From assembly GCA_963794605.1 (NCBI GenBank), contig CAWCEN010000002.1, positions 1,302,001 through 1,366,000 on the forward strand: a stretch of 64,000 bases of DNA. Direction: 5' to 3'. This DNA comes from VAXT01 sp963794605 (lineage in GTDB: Bacteria > Actinomycetota > Thermoleophilia > Gaiellales > Gaiellaceae). The notes under the pieces were generated by a model. That model worked only from the letters and a program-made list of their open reading frames with translations. It ran no database searches and was not told where the DNA came from. This document shows, one piece after another, positions 16,084 to 25,406 of the stretch. Within the stretch, counting starts at the first letter, position 1. Each line of letters starts with the position of its first letter. Position numbers and translations under genes: made by a program.

Positions 16084-17160
16084 ATGCCCGGTGCAAGCAG
16101 GCGGGTTCGCCTCCGCGACGTCGCCGAGCATGCCGGCGTTTCGGTAGGGAGTGCCTCGCAGGCGTTCAGCCGTCCGGAGCTCGTTTCCGACGATGTCCGC
16201 GAACGCGTGCTCGCCTCCGCGCGCGCTCTCGGCTACGCCGGGCCCGATCCGGCCGCGCGGCGCCTGCGATTGGGCGCAGCGGGCGCGCTGGGACTCATCT
16301 TCTCCGAGCGGCTGCGCTACCAGTTCACGGACCCGGCTAGTCCGGTCTTCCTGGCCGGGCTCGCGGAGGGCATGGAGGGCTCAGGTCTTGGCTTGCTGCT
16401 GGTGCCCGACTCACGCTTCCGCGACGCGACCGCCACGACGGTGCGGGAGGCAGCGGTCGACGGTTTCGTCATCTACTCGGCCGTACGGAACGACCCACGC
16501 GTCGAAGCAGCGCTCGGTCGGCACCTGCCCGTGGTCACGGTCGACCAGCCTCGCGACCTCCCGACGCCCTTCGTTGGGATCGACGATCGGGCGGCCGCGC
16601 GCACGGCCGCGTCGTATCTGCGGGAGCTCGGGCACACGCGGGTCGGCGTGCTCTCGTTCGTGACCGCGCTCGATGCCGAAGGCACGCTCGGGCTCTTCCT
16701 GAGCACGGAGCGACTCGCCGGTTATCGAGACGGGCTCGAAGGGGCGTGGGACGAGGATCTCGTTCGCGCCTGCCGCCCCAACGCACCGGAGCCTGCCCGC
16801 CGCGCAGCGCTCGAGCTGCTCCAAGCTGACACGCGGCCGACCGCGATCCTCGCGATGAGCGACGTCCTTGCGCGCGGCGCGCTTCAGGCGGCCGACGATC
16901 TCGGCGTCGCGGTCCCAGCCGAGCTCTCGATCGTCGGCTTCGACGACAGCCCCGCCGCCACGCTGGGGACGCCCGCTCTGACAACAGTGGCCCAACCTCA
17001 TGCGGAAAAGGGCCGAGTCGCCGCCGAATGGCTTGTCGATGCAATCGAAAGCGGACAGCCGCTCCCGGACGATCGACGCCTGATCCTGCCGACCGAGCTC
17101 GTAGTCCGAGACAGCACGGCGCCCCCGAAGGCACGCTCGACAACGGTGCCAGTCGTATAG
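16084..17160 (+). CDS. LacI-family transcriptional regulator
   Basis: A 358-aa repressor. The N-terminal helix-turn-helix and hinge read VRLRDVAEHAGVSVGSASQAFSRPELVSDDVRERV. The hinge helix residues are ARALGYAGPDPAARRLRLGA. A periplasmic-binding-like effector domain follows (VPAELSIVGFDDSP is diagnostic). The usual LacI TVSxxLN recognition segment is SVGSASQAFS here. It is divergent from the GH13 operon, with twin operators in between, so it probably represses that operon and itself. The effector is presumably the imported sugar or a breakdown product. Confidence 0.93.
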   Translation: MPGASRRVRLRDVAEHAGVSVGSASQAFSRPELVSDDVRERVLASARALGYAGPDPAARRLRLGAAGALGLIFSERLRYQFTDPASPVFLAGLAEGMEGSGLGLLLVPDSRFRDATATTVREAAVDGFVIYSAVRNDPRVEAALGRHLPVVTVDQPRDLPTPFVGIDDRAAARTAASYLRELGHTRVGVLSFVTALDAEGTLGLFLSTERLAGYRDGLEGAWDEDLVRACRPNAPEPARRAALELLQADTRPTAILAMSDVLARGALQAADDLGVAVPAELSIVGFDDSPAATLGTPALTTVAQPHAEKGRVAAEWLVDAIESGQPLPDDRRLILPTELVVRDSTAPPKARSTTVPVV

Positions 17161-17280
17161 TCGCGGGGGCCTCCCGGTGGTATTGGTCTTACCAGCACCT
17201 GGTTCGCGGCACGTGGTGATCGCCGGTCCGCCTGCTAGCCTAGGAACGAGGCTTCTATGACCTGCACCACCTACACACGC

Positions 17281-17320
17281 TGCGCGCGCACCGCCTTTTG
17301 GGCGACGACTGCGCGCGCGC
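17281..17320 (+). promoter_or_regulatory. Stem-loop in the RNase E/G leader
   Basis: Just before the Shine-Dalgarno of the RNase gene, TGCGCGCGCA (17281-17290) can pair with GCGCGCGCG (17311-17319). An inner stem CGCC (17292-17295) pairs with GGCG (17301-17304). RNase E of enteric bacteria autoregulates through structured 5'-UTR stem-loops. A similar role here is inference; alternating GC can also pair by chance. Confidence 0.3.
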
Positions 17321-17338
17321 CAGAGAAGGAGATTTCGT

Positions 17339-19886
17339 TTGCTGAAGCTGTTTCGGCGCAAGCTGCGCCAGGAGAAGGCACCCAGTGAAACTGCACCACC
17401 AACCGCACCAACTGAAGTAACCCAGCCGCCTGCTGAGGCGGGCGCACAACCCACATCGACCAAGCCGAGGCGGCGACGCGGATCTCGCGGTGGCCGCAAC
17501 CGGCGAAAGCCTGCCGGCTCGGCGACGGCTACCGAGCCCGCCAAGGAAGAGACCAAGGCCGCCGAGAAGAAGCCCGACCGCAAGCCGGCGCAGAGGAGCC
17601 AGAGCCAGCGCTCCCAGCGCCAGCAGCAACAGCGGCGCCGTCAGCCGCAGCGCCGCCCACCCTTGCCGAAGGCGAAGCGCGAGCTCCTCGTCTCGGTCGA
17701 CGTCGGCGAACAGCGAGTCGCCGTCATCGAGGACGGCCGGCCCGCCGAGGTCTACCTCGAGCGACCAGAGCGCCGCTCGATCGCAGGCAACGTCTACAAG
17801 GGCACCGTCGACAACGTCCTTCCGGGCATGGAGGCCGCGTTCGTCGAGATCGGCCTCGAGAAGAACGGCTTCCTGTACGTCGACGAGATCGTCACGCCCG
17901 AGCTCGAGGGCCGAGGCGGCCGCAAGATCCAGGACCTCCTCAAGCGCAACCAGGAGATCCTCGTCCAGGCCGTCAAGGACCCGATGAAGTCGAAGGGCGC
18001 GCGGCTGACCACCGAGATCTCGCTCCCCGGCCGCTTCGTCGTCTTCGTTCCGAGCGGCGAAGGCCTGGGCGTCTCCAGGCGCCTCGAGGACGACGAGCGC
18101 GTCCGCCTGCGGGACATCGTCAAGGCGATCGCCCCGAAGAAGGGCGGCGTCATCGTCCGCACCGCGGCCGAGGGGGCGTCCGCCGAGGACATCGAGCGCG
18201 ACCTCGCGTTCCTCCAGAAGCTCTGGAAGTCGATCGAGGGGAATGCGGCCAAGTCGAAGGCGCCCGCGCTCGTCTACCAGGAGGCCGAGCTGCCGCTCCG
18301 CGTCACCCGCGACCTCTTCACGGACGACTTCGAGAAGGCGCTCGTCGACCACGACCTCACGTACAAGCGCATCGTCGGCTACCTGAAGAAGACCTCGCCG
18401 CACATGGTCGACCGCGTCGTCCGCTACCGCGAGAAGGCGCCGCTCTTCGAGGCGGAGGGCGTCGAGGATGCGATCAAGTCCACGCTCTCGCGCCGGGTCG
18501 ACCTGCCGTCCGGCGGGTACCTCGTCTTCGACTACGCCGAGGCGTTCACAGTGATCGACGTGAACACGGGCCGCTTCGTCGGCTCGCGCTCGAAGTCGTC
18601 CGGCGGGCGGCTCGAGGACACGATCACGGCGAACAACCTCGAGGCGGTCAAGGAAGTCGTGCACCAGCTCCGGCTGCGCGACATCGGCGGGATCATCGTC
18701 ATCGACTTCATCGACATGGCGAACCCGAAGAACAGGGCGACCGTCGAGGAGGCGCTGAAGAGCGAGCTCGAGCGCGACCGGACGAAGACGTACGTCGTCG
18801 AGATCTCGCCGCTCGGCCTCGTCGAGATGACGCGCCAGAACGTGACCGAGGGGCCGCGCGAGATCCTCACGCAGAAGTGCCCGACCTGCGGCGGGGACGG
18901 GATCGTCCTCTCGACGCACTCGGCTGCGATCGACGCCGAGCGTAGGTTGCGCGACCTCGCGAAGAACGCCAAGCGCGGGGTGGAGGCGTTCCGCGTCGAG
19001 TTGGAGCAGAACGTGGCCTCGCACCTCATCGGCCCCGGCGCGTCGCGGCTGATCGAGATCGAGGCGCTGGCCAAGCGGCGCTTCTTCCTCGAGGGCAAGG
19101 CGGGCGCGCCGGTCGACCACTTCAAGGTCAAGGCCGAGGGCAAGCTCGCGGACATCGCGCCCAAGGCTCCGGTCGAAGAAGGCGCGGAGATTCGGCTCGA
19201 GCTGGTCGAGGTCGGCCAGCACGACATCGCGTCCGGGGTCGGCAAGCTCGACGGGCTGTCGATCTCCGTCGCGGACGCCTCGAAGCTCGTCGGCAAGAAG
19301 GTCAAGGTGCGGATCGAGCGCGTCCTGAACGGCGCGGCCTACGCGACGCTCGTCCAGACCGCAGCCCAGACCGCCAAGATGGACGTGCCGATCACGGCTG
19401 AGTCGGAGGCCGAGAAGCCGACCCGCGCGCCGCGTAAGAAGAAGGTCGAAGAGGCGGCCGCGAAGCGGCCTGTCCGCGAAAGCGGACCAGGGGAGGGGGC
19501 TCGGGGGAACCGGGAGGTTCCCCCGGCGGAAGATGAGCCGCCCGCCGCTGAGGCGGAAGCAGACGGAAGCTGGCCGCCACCGACGAGGAGCCTCCGAAGC
19601 CGAAGAAGAAGACCCGGCGCGGCTCGCGCGGCGGGCGCAACCGCCGCAAGAAGCCGGCGGCCGCGGCAGCAGCCGCGGAGAACGGCCAACCCGAAGAGGC
19701 GCCGACGCCCGCGACGATCCACGTCCCGTCTCCGGAGCTCGGTCAGAGGCCGACGGCGCGAACGCGGACGGCGTGCAGCCGCCCAAGAAGAAGCGCACGC
19801 GCAGAGGCTCGCGAGGCGGACGCAACCGGCGCAAGAAGCCTGCCGCAGCCTCGGCCGAGGCCAAGACCGAGCCCTCCAGCGGCTAG
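17339..19886 (+). CDS. rne: Ribonuclease E/G, with two apparent frameshifts in the C-terminal tail
   Basis: Endoribonuclease that initiates RNA decay and processes rRNA. It starts at TTG 17339 with GAAGGAGA 7 nt upstream. A basic low-complexity N-terminus is followed by the S1/catalytic core starting ELLVSVDVGEQRVAV. Catalytic Asp407 (VIDVNTG) and Asp456 (IVIDFIDM) and the Zn-link CPTC at 514-517 are intact. The main frame is convincing to about nt 19550. The tail then continues in two successive other frames: ATDEEPPKPKKK near 19576-19740, and ADGVQPPKKKRTRRGSRGG ending at TAG 19886. A left-over main frame runs to 20014 and overlaps the next gene. RRGSRGGRNRRK occurs three times, in three frames, which argues for two one-base losses. 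Confidence 0.88.
19471..19524 (+). repeat. Two palindromic hairpins inside the rne tail, related to the 4-kb elements
   Basis: TGTCCGC-GAAA-GCGGACCA (19471-19489) forms a 6-bp stem closed by a GAAA tetraloop. It is followed by GGGGGAACC (19503-19511)-GGGA-GGTTCCCCC (19516-19524), a perfect 9-bp stem. The second hairpin and its 5' flank (GGAGGGGGC) closely resemble hairpin 3 and flank of elements A and B. It reads in frame through the rne linker region (ESGPGEGARGNREVPP), so it looks like an in-frame palindromic insertion. Confidence 0.5.
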
Positions 19887-19923
19887 CTTCGTCCCCGACG
19901 TCAAGCTGTGGGACGATGACGCG

Positions 19924-20349
19924 ATGCCGTCGGTCGGCTGGATTCGCACTGGCTACCAGAGCGTCAACTCGTACCTCGTTGCCGACGCACCGGATGCCCT
20001 CATTGTTTGGCTGAGTGAAGTGTTCGCCTGCGTGGAACGCGGCGAGCGCGAGATTGCATCCGATGGGCGGATCGGCCATGCGGAGATACAGCTTGGCGAC
20101 TCAGTCGTCATGCTCAGCGAAGCGTCTCCTGACAGTCCGGCGCGACCAAGCGTCAACTACGTGTACGTCCGGAATGTCGACAGCGTCTACCAACGCGCAG
20201 TAACCGCGGGTGCGACGGAGCTACGCGAGCCCCAGGACTGGCCGTGGGGAGATCGGGTCGCCGGATTTCACGACTCAGCAGATAACCGGTGGTGGGTCGC
20301 GACGTGCCTGCAGAACGATGCAAACAGCTCCGACTCATCGCGGGACTGA
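19924..20349 (+). CDS. VOC-family (PhnB/glyoxalase-like) protein
   Basis: A 141-aa vicinal-oxygen-chelate fold protein. The PhnB-like pattern is visible: YLVADAPDALIVWLSEVF, GHAEIQLGDSVVMLSEA, NYVYVRNVDSVYQRAVTAGATELREPQDWPWGDRVAGFHDSADNRWWVA. Ligand and reaction are unknown. It begins 37 nt after the rne stop and is followed by a strong terminator hairpin. Confidence 0.85.
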   Translation: MPSVGWIRTGYQSVNSYLVADAPDALIVWLSEVFACVERGEREIASDGRIGHAEIQLGDSVVMLSEASPDSPARPSVNYVYVRNVDSVYQRAVTAGATELREPQDWPWGDRVAGFHDSADNRWWVATCLQNDANSSDSSRD

Positions 20350-20354
20350 AATAA

Positions 20355-20383
20355 CAAGGGCCCCGCCCGGTGCGGGGCCCTTG
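20355..20383. terminator. Intrinsic-type terminator hairpin
   Basis: CAAGGGCCCCGC (20355-20366) and GCGGGGCCCTTG (20372-20383) form a perfect 12-bp stem with a 5-nt loop, between convergent genes. There is no U-tract, as is common in high-GC actinobacteria. It can serve both directions. Confidence 0.8.
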
Positions 20384-20401
20384 CCCTGGTGAGGCGCGGA
20401 G

Positions 20402-22044
20402 CTACGGAGCTGGGACGACCTCGTACGTGCGGTTGTCCCCGTGCTGCTCGGTGTAGAAGAAGCGCCAGTCCTTGTCCTGGAAGAGATGCGGGTTCGTGGC
20501 CCCCAGGAGCCCGTGCACGGTCGTGTCTCCGTCGGAGGCCTCCGTGCCCGTGATCTCGTTGTCGCCGTCGTTCTTGCCGAAGCCGCCGGCCGCGGAGTCG
20601 ATCGTCGCCGACGGGTCGCGGCCCTCGGCGAGCCAGCGTACGGGCTGGTTCGACGGGTCGGAGTAGTCCTGCGTCACGTCGAGCACCCAACCCGAGTCGA
20701 GCGCATTCCGCTGCCCATGCAGGGTGTCGCCCGCGTCCTCGACGAACGTGATCAGGTCGCGCGAGAGGAACGCCGTGTTGTCGAAGCCCGCCCGCGTGCC
20801 GTCGCAGCGGTAGAAGATCGACAGACGTGCGGACGAGGCCCCCGGCCTGCTCGTGAGCTTGAAGACCGAGGCACCAGCCGCCCTCGTCGACGTTCTCCGG
20901 GCTCGTGGCGTTCGTGTCGCCAGTCTCGTCGAAGTAGAAGTCGCGGAAGCCCGTGCCCGGACGGAAGCGTCCGTTCTCGGGCCGCTTGAACGGCGTCCCA
21001 TCGTTGGCCTTGGCGAGCGTCTTCGCGTTGAACGGCGAGTGGCCGTTGACGGCCGTGTCGTGGATCGTCTTCCAGTTCGCCTCGAAGGACGAGCCGTAGA
21101 CGTGCAGTGCGACCTGGTCGGGAGAGTGCAACGGTGTCTGGGTCGCCTGCGTGATCGGCTGGTGCTTCACGTTGTTCAGAACCTGGAGCACCTGGAGCTT
21201 GCCGTTCTCCAGGTCACCGGGGCTGTCCGGGACGTACCTGAACAGGAAGCTGTTCGGGATACGTGCGGTCGTCCCGCCCTTGTTGGCCCCGCCGATGTCC
21301 TCCACGATGATCGCGTTGCCCTCGGAGTCGAGCGCGACGCCTTCGTAACCACCGCGGCCGAGCGCGCCCGATACGTCCGTGACCGTGGACGGATAGTCAG
21401 GGGTCGCCGAGTACGTCGGCGCGTTCGCGTTCTCGGTCGTGAAGATCAGCTTCCGGGCCCACGGGTCCCAGCGTGAGCCGTCGATCGTGTTGATCGCCGC
21501 GCCGCTCGAGTCCGTGGCCGCGAGCAGCGTCACGCGGTGCGCCGAGTCAGCGTCGAGGTTGATGCGCGTGATGTAGCCCTGCCGCACGCCGCCGACCGAA
21601 GCTGCGGCCTCGTGGCCCTGGTACAGGAACCGCTTGCCGTAGTAGTAATTCGGGTCCGCGCCGTGCAGCGCATTCTTGAACGAGAGGTGGGTGTTCTCGT
21701 CCGGCTCCGTCTTCTGCGCCTCGGTAGCGACGCCCTGGGTCGGCACCATCTGAGGCTTCGTCGGGTCGCCGGCACTGACGACGTCGTTCTCGTAGCCGTA
21801 GAAGCCGATAAAAGAGGTCGGGTTCTCCAGCGGCGTCGCACCTTGCGCGACCACCTGGCTCGCGAGCTCGACCGAGAACTTCGACGACGGTGCGTAGCCG
21901 ACCGCTTCGTGTTCGCCGACGCGACGCTCGTCAGGTCAGGCTCGTGTGGAGGCGAGGCCGAGGTTGCCGCAACGAACGCGACGACCGCGAGCCCAGCCGT
22001 CCGGCCAGGACCAGGCGCAGACGAAGCTTTCCGATTCTCCTCAT
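20402..22044 (-). pseudogene. Secreted PhoX/DUF839-type protein broken by three frameshifts
   Basis: Reassembled from three reading frames. ATG 22044 has a strong GGGAGGGAAG site. The signal-peptide-like LAVVAFVAATSASPP appears only after a shift near 21990-22000. A second shift near 21899-21906 leads into VGYAPSSKFSVELASQVVAQG and the long frame containing NPTSFIGFYGYENDVV and GYEGVALDSEGNAIIVEDIGG. A third near 20872-20885 leads to the C-terminal SRPGASSARLSIFY...TYEVVPAP at 20402. The overall pattern fits extracellular PhoX-like phosphatases (DUF839). Either a pseudogene or assembly error; the frames on each side are well conserved in style, which favours error. Confidence 0.6.
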
Positions 22045-22095
22045 CTTCCCTCCCTTGACATCGATAAGCGCCGTAGGACCGGCGCGATCTCGACG

Positions 22096-23019
22096 CTAGG
22101 TCTCGGGGCTCACGCGGTGGGTGGCCGCGTGGTCACGACCTTGTTTGAAAGCGGTGAAGAAGATCGCTGCGCCTGTGACGATCACAAGGCCCCACATCCA
22201 CGTGAAGCCGGGCTGGAGGACGCCTGGGATCTTCCAACTCGTCCACCCGCGCTTGACGATCTGCTCGTTCCAGCCGTCGTTGAGCATGTTCCCGACGCCG
22301 TACGGAATCATCAGCGAGAGGTACGCCGCGAGCGCGGTCGGGTGGCGCATGTTCGGGAGCTGGCGCGAGAGGAGGAGCGCGGTCAGGACGAGCAGGTAGC
22401 CCTCGAAGCCGTGGTGCTCGCCAAGGTGGACGGACGCGTGCCCCTGGTACTGCTGCTCTGCGATGAAGACATGGCCGGGGATGTAGAAGCCGGCCTCGGC
22501 GACGAGCCACGGGAGGGCGAAGATGCCGAGCACCAGGGCGACGGCGATGCGCAGCCGGTCTCCTCGCGGATCGCCGCGCGGCCCCGGCCCCGTTCGCAGG
22601 GTGAGGACGAGCACGATCGCGACGCCGATCGCGGGCGCGACGTTGATCCAGCGCGAGTCGAGGTCGCTCTCGTCGACGACGCCAGGGATCACGATCATCC
22701 CGCAGAGCGCGAGCGGCACGATCGCCCACCAGGTCATGCGCCTCCGCTCCGCAACGAGCGCGAGGACTGCGATCGCCATGAGCGCGGTCGGGAAGTTGAT
22801 CATCACGAGCACGCGGCTGAGCCCGCCTCCGAAGCCGCTCCGGCTGACGTGGTACAGCTCGTCCGGCTGGATCCGGGAGTACGTGACGATCATGATCAGC
22901 GCGACGAGCCCGTAGAGCGCCCACAGCGCATAGGCCTCGCGGAGACCCGGGCCCTCGGATCCTTGGCTAGACTTGACCGATCGCGGGCCGGCGCCCGCGT
23001 TTTCCACGCCTATGTCCAA
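22096..23019 (-). CDS. Hypothetical polytopic membrane protein
   Basis: A 307-aa protein with about eight hydrophobic helices (for example ALWALYGLVALIMIVTY, VLVMINFPTALMAIAVLAL, VAPAIGVAIVLVLTL). No family was recognised. A conserved-looking loop EQQYQGHASVHLGEHHGFEGYLL is rich in His and could bind a metal. The first codons overlap the divergent rplU start by 8 bp, so GTG at 23007 or a later start may be the true one. Confidence 0.65.
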   Translation of the reverse strand: MDIGVENAGAGPRSVKSSQGSEGPGLREAYALWALYGLVALIMIVTYSRIQPDELYHVSRSGFGGGLSRVLVMINFPTALMAIAVLALVAERRRMTWWAIVPLALCGMIVIPGVVDESDLDSRWINVAPAIGVAIVLVLTLRTGPGPRGDPRGDRLRIAVALVLGIFALPWLVAEAGFYIPGHVFIAEQQYQGHASVHLGEHHGFEGYLLVLTALLLSRQLPNMRHPTALAAYLSLMIPYGVGNMLNDGWNEQIVKRGWTSWKIPGVLQPGFTWMWGLVIVTGAAIFFTAFKQGRDHAATHRVSPET

Positions 23020-23428
23020 CTACGCGATCATCTCAGTGGGCGGCAAGCAGTACCGCGTCCGAGAGGGCGAGAAGCTGCTCGTGGACCGGGTCAAGACCGA
23101 TGAGGGCAAGACGTTCCACCCCGACATTCTGTTCCTGGGCGGAGACGGCAAGGCGGACTTGAAGCCCAGGCTCCAGGTAACCGCCAAGGTGCTCGGCCAC
23201 GTGAAGGGCGAGAAGATCCGGATCGGCAAGTACCGCAGGCGCACGGGCTTCCGGCGGCACACCGGTTACCGGAGCTCGCTCTCGCAGATCGAGATCACGG
23301 CGATCGGTGCGAAGCGGTCCAGCTCGAGCTCGGCGGAGAAGAAGCCAGCCGCGAAGGAGCCGGCCGCGAAAACGCCAGCTGCCCGCTCGACGACGAAGAA
23401 GCCCGCGACGAAGAAGGAAGAGGCTTAG
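23012..23428 (+). CDS. rplU: Ribosomal protein bL21
   Basis: A 138-aa large-subunit ribosomal protein. It starts at ATG 23012, where the family motif YAIISVGGKQYRVREG begins; longer in-frame starts upstream lack similarity. The L21 core ends about residue 104 (IEITAIGA). The last ~35 residues are a Lys/Ala/Ser-rich extension (AAKEPAAKTPAARSTTKK) that may contact rRNA. It begins the bL21-bL27-Obg-NadD operon. Confidence 0.97.
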   Translation: MSNYAIISVGGKQYRVREGEKLLVDRVKTDEGKTFHPDILFLGGDGKADLKPRLQVTAKVLGHVKGEKIRIGKYRRRTGFRRHTGYRSSLSQIEITAIGAKRSSSSSAEKKPAAKEPAAKTPAARSTTKKPATKKEEA

Positions 23429-23430
23429 AG

Positions 23431-23685
23431 ATGGCACACAAGAAGGGACTCGGTTCCTCCAGGAACGGCCGCGACTCGCAGGCCAAGCGTCTCGGCGTGA
23501 AGATCTATGACGGCCAGACGGTGAAGGCGGGGATGATCCTCGTCCGCCAGCGGGGCACGAAGTTCCGGCCCGGGACCGGTGCCGGCATCGGCCGCGACGA
23601 CACGATCTTCGCCACTCGCGACGGCAAGGTCGAGTTCCAGGCGAGCGGCGAGCGCCGCGTCGTCGCAGTCAACACAACCGAATAA
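23431..23685 (+). CDS. rpmA: Ribosomal protein bL27
   Basis: An 84-aa protein of the 50S subunit whose N-terminus reaches the peptidyl-transferase centre. MAHKKGLGSSRNGRDSQ is diagnostic and needs no N-terminal cleavage, unlike in Firmicutes. It is separated from rplU by 2 nt and followed after 3 nt by obgE. Confidence 0.98.
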   Translation: MAHKKGLGSSRNGRDSQAKRLGVKIYDGQTVKAGMILVRQRGTKFRPGTGAGIGRDDTIFATRDGKVEFQASGERRVVAVNTTE

Positions 23686-23688
23686 GAC

Positions 23689-24876
23689 GTGTTTCACGAC
23701 CGCGCGCGCATCCGGGTGAAAGCCGGGCGCGGGGGAGATGGTGCGCTCAGCTTCCGGCGGGAGAAGCACGTCCCGAAGGGCGGTCCCGACGGCGGCGACG
23801 GTGGCCCCGGGGGCGACGTCTCGGCCGTTGCGGACGCCGACCTGCGCGACCTCACGGGGCTCCAGCGGAGGACCTGGATCGAGGCGAAGCGCGGGCAGTC
23901 GGGCGGCGGCTCCGGAAAGCACGGCGCGACGGGTGAGAGCGTGGAGCTGCGCGTCCCTGCCGGAACGCAGGTCTTCGAGGACGACCAGATCGTCGCCGAC
24001 CTCGCGAGCCCTGGTGCGCGCGTGCTGCTCGCGCGAGGCGGAGCCGGGGGCCGTGGGAACCGACGCTTCGCCACGCCACGGCGGCAGGCGCCGCGGTTCG
24101 CCGAGGTCGGGCTCCCGGGCGAGGAGCGCGAGCTCGAGCTGCGACTGAAGCTGCTCGCGGACGCGGCGCTCGTCGGCCTCCCGAACGCGGGCAAGTCGTC
24201 GCTGCTCCGTCGGATCTCGAACGCGAAGCCGAAGGTCGCGGACTACCCGTTCACGACGATCTCACCCGTGCTCGGAACGGTCGACGCGCCGGACGGCCGG
24301 CAGCTGACGGTGGCGGACGTTCCCGGCCTGATCGAGGGCGCGAGCGAGGGTGCGGGGCTCGGGCACGAGTTCCTCGCGCACCTCGAGCGGGCGCGGATGC
24401 TCGTTCACGTGATCGACGCCGCGGACGGCGAGCCGGCCGAGCGCTGGGCAGCGATCGACCGCGAGTTGTCCGCGTACGGCGCCGGCCTCGACACGCTTCC
24501 GCAGGTGGTCGTCCTGAACAAGATCGACCTGCTGCCCGAGCCGCCGGTGCTCGGAGTCGAGGACGACCGGATCCTCGTCGTCTACCCGCTGTCAGCGGCG
24601 ACGGGCGCGGGCGTCGACGCCTTCCAGCGCGGGCTCTTCGAGCACGTTCCAGAGCCCGAGGCTCTGCCCGAAGCGACGCCGGAGGGCCTCGCCGACTACC
24701 TCGTCTACCGACCCGCGCCGCGTGCGCGGCGGTACCGCATCCTGAGAACCGACACCGGCTTCCGTGTCACCGGCCGCCCACCGGACGACGAGGAGCTCGC
24801 CGAAGCGCTCAAAGCCGCCGGCGCGAAAGCGGGCGACGAGGTCGCAATCGGCGACGAGGTCGTCGAGCTCGCGTGA
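23689..24876 (+). CDS. obgE: GTPase Obg/CgtA
   Basis: A 395-aa ribosome-assembly GTPase. It has the glycine-rich OBG fold (RVKAGRGGDGALSFRREK and later GGDGGPGGDV), the G domain with GLPNAGKSSLLRR (G1), DVPGLIEGASEG (G3) and LNKIDLL (G4), and a C-terminal OCT domain (FRVTGRPPDDEELAEALK). The start is GTG (MFHDRARIRVKAG). It overlaps nadD by 4 nt. Confidence 0.97.
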   Translation: MFHDRARIRVKAGRGGDGALSFRREKHVPKGGPDGGDGGPGGDVSAVADADLRDLTGLQRRTWIEAKRGQSGGGSGKHGATGESVELRVPAGTQVFEDDQIVADLASPGARVLLARGGAGGRGNRRFATPRRQAPRFAEVGLPGEERELELRLKLLADAALVGLPNAGKSSLLRRISNAKPKVADYPFTTISPVLGTVDAPDGRQLTVADVPGLIEGASEGAGLGHEFLAHLERARMLVHVIDAADGEPAERWAAIDRELSAYGAGLDTLPQVVVLNKIDLLPEPPVLGVEDDRILVVYPLSAATGAGVDAFQRGLFEHVPEPEALPEATPEGLADYLVYRPAPRARRYRILRTDTGFRVTGRPPDDEELAEALKAAGAKAGDEVAIGDEVVELA

Positions 24877-25406
24877 TCGGCCTCCTTGGCGGCAGCTTCG
24901 ATCCGCCGCACAACGGGCACGTCGCGCTCGCGAAGGCGGCGCTCGAGCAGCTGCCGATCGACCGGCTCGTCGTCCTCGTCGCCGAGCGACCGGGGCATCG
25001 AGCGGCGCCGATCGTCGACGCGGACACACGCGTGAAGCTCGCGCGCGCTGCGTTTCCCTACGCCGACGTCGAGCTCGAGACGCATCCATTCACCGTCGAC
25101 GCTGTTCGGGGCAGCCGCTTCGAAGACGCCGTCTTCATTCTCGGCGCCGACCAGGCTGCTGTGTTCGACAGGTGGAAGGAGCCCGAGGAGGTGCTGAAGC
25201 ACGTCAGGCTAGGCGTGGGCACCCGCGCGGGCTACTCGGAGCCCGACCTCGGGCGCTACGGCGACCGCGTCCTCAGGTTCCAACTCGATTCGCCGAACGT
25301 CTCGTCGAGCGAAGTGCGGAGGCGCGTGGCCGCCGGCGAGACGATCGACGACATCGTCCCGCCGGCGGTTGCGCGGTTGATCGAAGAGCTAGAGCTGTAC
25401 GCCTAG
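24873..25406 (+). CDS. nadD: Nicotinate-nucleotide adenylyltransferase
   Basis: A 177-aa NaMN adenylyltransferase of NAD biosynthesis. The nucleotidyltransferase motif GGSFDPPHNGHVALA is at the N-terminus and the C-terminal PNVSSSEVRRRVAAG corresponds to the ISSTxxR motif. The start is GTG overlapping the obgE stop. Its usual neighbour rsfS is not downstream but 1.4 kb away on the opposite strand. Confidence 0.95.
   Translation: MIGLLGGSFDPPHNGHVALAKAALEQLPIDRLVVLVAERPGHRAAPIVDADTRVKLARAAFPYADVELETHPFTVDAVRGSRFEDAVFILGADQAAVFDRWKEPEEVLKHVRLGVGTRAGYSEPDLGRYGDRVLRFQLDSPNVSSSEVRRRVAAGETIDDIVPPAVARLIEELELYA

Noticed and set aside
17255..19864. 869-aa open frame antisense to rne
   Set aside because: Arg/Leu/Asp-biased shadow of a GC-rich gene; no domain and no ribosome-binding site. 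The sense frame has catalytic residues.
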